A stretch of DNA of 33,449 bases from assembly GCA_001805245.1 (NCBI GenBank), contig MHEU01000030.1, positions 1-33,449 of the forward strand, written 5' to 3'. The notes beneath the pieces were generated by a model, which saw only the letters and a program-made list of their open reading frames with translations, was not told the origin of the DNA and ran no database searches. Positions 31,713-33,449 of this stretch are shown here, piece after piece (position 1 is the first letter of the stretch; each line of letters begins with the position of its first letter). Origin of the DNA: Nitrospirae bacterium RIFCSPLOWO2_02_FULL_62_14 (GTDB lineage: Bacteria > Nitrospirota > Nitrospiria > Nitrospirales > Nitrospiraceae). Position numbers and translations under genes: made by a program.

Positions 31713-32738
31713 ATGGCCCGACATGCCGCTGCACCGATCCTCTTGACCATCATACTCGCTGCCCCCGGGGCCGTTGAGGCGCTGGACTGGGTCCCCACCG
31801 AAGAAGAGATTCAGAAATACCGGAAGAGCTGGAATCCCCTGTCGCACGGCCCGATGTTGATTTCCTCCCCCGACATACAGCCGAAGGGCCAGTGGTACAT
31901 CCGCCCGCTGATCTTTGCGCAAATCGGCACCAGCAGCTTCGGGAATCAATTGGAGTTTGCCACGGGCGCAAAAGGTGGCCCGGTGCATCTCTACAGCGCG
32001 CAACTGCCGTTTGTCCAGACCGCCTACGGGTTGAACGATCATTGGGAGGTGGGCGCGCAGACGGCCCTGAACACATTCTGGGCGAGGGAGAACGGGCAAT
32101 CCACGAGCGAAGTCGGCTGGGGCGACACCTCATTTAGCCTCAAGTACCGGCCTGTCGTCCAGGATCCCTACACCTGGGTTCCAAGCATCAACTGGTTCAA
32201 TCAGATTGCGTTTCCCACGAGCAAGTGGGCGGATACGGACAAGCCGCCAGGCGGGTTCTCTCCGATCGGCCGCTTTCCTTCGACACGTTCCGGCGAAATC
32301 AGCATGACGACCGGCATCGCCTTTCGGAAAAACCTTCAGCCGTACCGCTGGAGCGGCGGCGTCTATTACACCTACTCCGCCCCCGGCCTCAGGGACAAGC
32401 TGGGCCAGACGACCTACGCCGGCGACTTGATCAACACGCGGCTCGTGTTCGAACACATCCTGAGCGACAAACACGGGTTTGGGTACAACCTGGAATTCGT
32501 GTCGCTCCACGGTCTCACGCACCGCATCGACGGACACCGCCTCAATTCCGGACAGAAAGACGGATTCTCGGTGTTCGGCGTTGAGCCGGCCGTCCAATGG
32601 CGGTTCGGCGACTCCAATTTCCTGGCCGCAGGCGGTGTGCTCTTTACGATCGCCGGCCAGAATGCCACCAATTCGATGTATCCGAACTTTTCAATCTTCT
32701 ATTATTGGAGCAAATCCGGAAAGGTACTGATGCGATGA
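31713..32738 (+). CDS. Outer-membrane beta-barrel-like protein, RND-linked paralogue (341 aa)
   Basis: Homologous along its whole length to the barrel protein at 27270-28319. The signal peptide (ILLTIILAAPGAVEA) is cleaved before LDWVP. The conserved N-terminal block DWVPTEEEIQKYRKSWNP follows, then barrel-like strands (WYIRPLIFAQIG, FSLKYRPVVQD, YRWSGGVYYTYSA). No lipobox cysteine, unlike the mod-linked copy. The ATG has GGAGGG about 11 bases upstream. The stop overlaps the P-II-like start by 4 bases (ATGA), tying it to that gene and, through it, to the RND exporter. Likely a channel or outer-membrane accessory; the solute is unknown. Confidence 0.75.
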   Translation: MARHAAAPILLTIILAAPGAVEALDWVPTEEEIQKYRKSWNPLSHGPMLISSPDIQPKGQWYIRPLIFAQIGTSSFGNQLEFATGAKGGPVHLYSAQLPFVQTAYGLNDHWEVGAQTALNTFWARENGQSTSEVGWGDTSFSLKYRPVVQDPYTWVPSINWFNQIAFPTSKWADTDKPPGGFSPIGRFPSTRSGEISMTTGIAFRKNLQPYRWSGGVYYTYSAPGLRDKLGQTTYAGDLINTRLVFEHILSDKHGFGYNLEFVSLHGLTHRIDGHRLNSGQKDGFSVFGVEPAVQWRFGDSNFLAAGGVLFTIAGQNATNSMYPNFSIFYYWSKSGKVLMR

Positions 32739-33040
32739 AGATGCTGATGATCGTGTTCCGCGAGTCTCTTGAAGAAGAGGTTCTGAAATTATTGAAGGAG
32801 CTGGGCGTCAAGGCGTTCACGGAACTCCCTTCAGTGGTCGGGGCCGGCGAGGCCGGTGCCGCCTTCCACACTTTCGCCCTGCCGCAGACCAATTCGATGG
32901 TGTTGACGGCCCTGACGGACCATCATGCCGAGCAGGTCATCAAAGGCCTGCACGCCTACCGCGATCAATTGACCCAACGGCAACACGGCGCTTACATCCC
33001 CCTGCGCGTCTTCACCCTGCCCTGTGAACAGGTCGTTTGA
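32735..33040 (+). CDS. P-II-like signalling/metal-type protein (101 aa)
   Basis: A small protein of the P-II/GlnB-like superfold: MKMLMIVFRESLEEEVLKLL opens with the strand and helix, and VVGAGEAGAAFHTFALPQTN resembles the flexible T-loop segment, then MVLTALTDHHAEQVI. Related small P-II-like proteins are found beside RND metal exporters in other bacteria (DUF3240-type), where they are thought to sense metal or ligand. The start is fixed by the ATGA overlap with the barrel gene. The RND gene begins 54 bases downstream. Confidence 0.7.
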   Translation: MKMLMIVFRESLEEEVLKLLKELGVKAFTELPSVVGAGEAGAAFHTFALPQTNSMVLTALTDHHAEQVIKGLHAYRDQLTQRQHGAYIPLRVFTLPCEQVV

Positions 33041-33094
33041 GAATGATCACCGTAATCATTTCGTAACACGGCTGTGTTAGCCTGACATCAGACT

Positions 33095-33449
33095 ATGATC
33101 CGTGCGGCGCTCAAGAATCCCTATGCGGTGGTGGCGATCAGCCTGATCGTCGTGATCCTGGGGGCTGTGTCCTACCAGAATATGGTGGTGGACATCTTTC
33201 CGGAGATCAACCTGCCCGTGGTGGCGGTGGCCACCTTCTACAAGGGCATGGGGCCCTCCGAGATCGAAGGCGCCATCACCCTGCGCCTGGAGCAGCTCTT
33301 CCTGCAGGCCTCCTACGTCGAGCACATCGAGTCCCGCTCGCTGCCCGGCGTGAGTCTCATCAAGATCTATTTTCATCCTTCCTACGATGTGAATGCCGGC
33401 ATGGCCGAGATCACCAGCCTCACCTATTCAGCACTTCGGTATCTGCCTC
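33095..33449 (+). CDS. RND-family efflux transporter (partial, runs off the right edge)
   Basis: The first 118 codons are in the window. After the ATG, the first membrane helix (YAVVAISLIVVILGAVSYQN) is followed by DIFPEINLPVVAVATFYKG and MGPSEIEGAITLRLEQLF, the hallmark start of the AcrB/CusA-type RND pumps. The product would be an inner-membrane proton-driven exporter. No membrane-fusion protein precedes it, which is unusual because that gene normally lies upstream. The substrate cannot be assigned. The ribosome site is weak. Confidence 0.88.
   Translation, partial: MIRAALKNPYAVVAISLIVVILGAVSYQNMVVDIFPEINLPVVAVATFYKGMGPSEIEGAITLRLEQLFLQASYVEHIESRSLPGVSLIKIYFHPSYDVNAGMAEITSLTYSALRYLP

Noticed and set aside
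33095-33376. Minus-strand frame (99 codons) at 33077-33376
   Set aside because: It is opposite an unmistakable RND transporter N-terminus and lacks any family features.

Overview
The window looks like a stretch of chromosome from a GC-rich, Gram-negative bacterium, most likely a Nitrospira-type member of the Nitrospirota. This is inferred from gene content (a chlorite-dismutase-family protein, a type IV minor-pilin operon with PilY1, CinA/ThpR next to recA, outer-membrane barrels and RND export). No rRNA or other taxonomic marker is present, so the assignment is provisional.

Left part (1-12.7 kb), almost all on the minus strand: a housekeeping run that reads cinA-thpR, then recA-recX-alaS-ruvX-mltG, then a large protein with a degenerate class III nucleotidyl-cyclase domain, deoB and a RidA-family gene. 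Many junctions are 4-bp ATGA overlaps (cinA/thpR, recX/alaS, ruvX/mltG, mltG/cyclase-like), so translation is probably coupled. A secreted IPT/TIG-domain protein, cut by the window edge, follows behind its own strong promoter.

Middle (12.8-16.7 kb), plus strand: a chlorite-dismutase/HemQ-family protein lacking the usual distal Arg or Gln, a small four-cysteine zinc ribbon, a multi-pass membrane protein, two unrecognised genes (72 and 372 aa), an exported OB-fold-like protein that may be read from a leaderless mRNA, and a tRNA with anticodon CAT. A palindromic REP-like element touches the 3' end of the tRNA and separates it from the convergent pilus operon.

16.85-23.93 kb, minus strand: a complete minor-pilin operon, GspH/FimT-like, pilV, pilW, pilX, pilY1.

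24.2-29.5 kb: the most interesting block. A five-gene minus-strand operon encodes a one-component regulator (XRE helix-turn-helix fused to a molybdate-binding-protein-like domain), an outer-membrane beta-barrel-like protein, and ModA, ModB and ModC. This suggests a molybdate/tungstate uptake route with its own outer-membrane component. On the far side of modC lies a 5'-truncated copy of the same barrel gene, in inverted orientation. A third, intact copy at 31.7 kb starts a different operon with a P-II-like protein and an RND exporter that runs off the right edge. The family thus occurs three times within 8.5 kb.

29.7-31.5 kb: a single-heme c-type Tll0287/DUF3365-like protein and, convergent to it, a seven-repeat RCC1-like lipoprotein whose gene is built from exact 153-bp repeats.

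No CRISPR array, intact transposase or prophage was seen.
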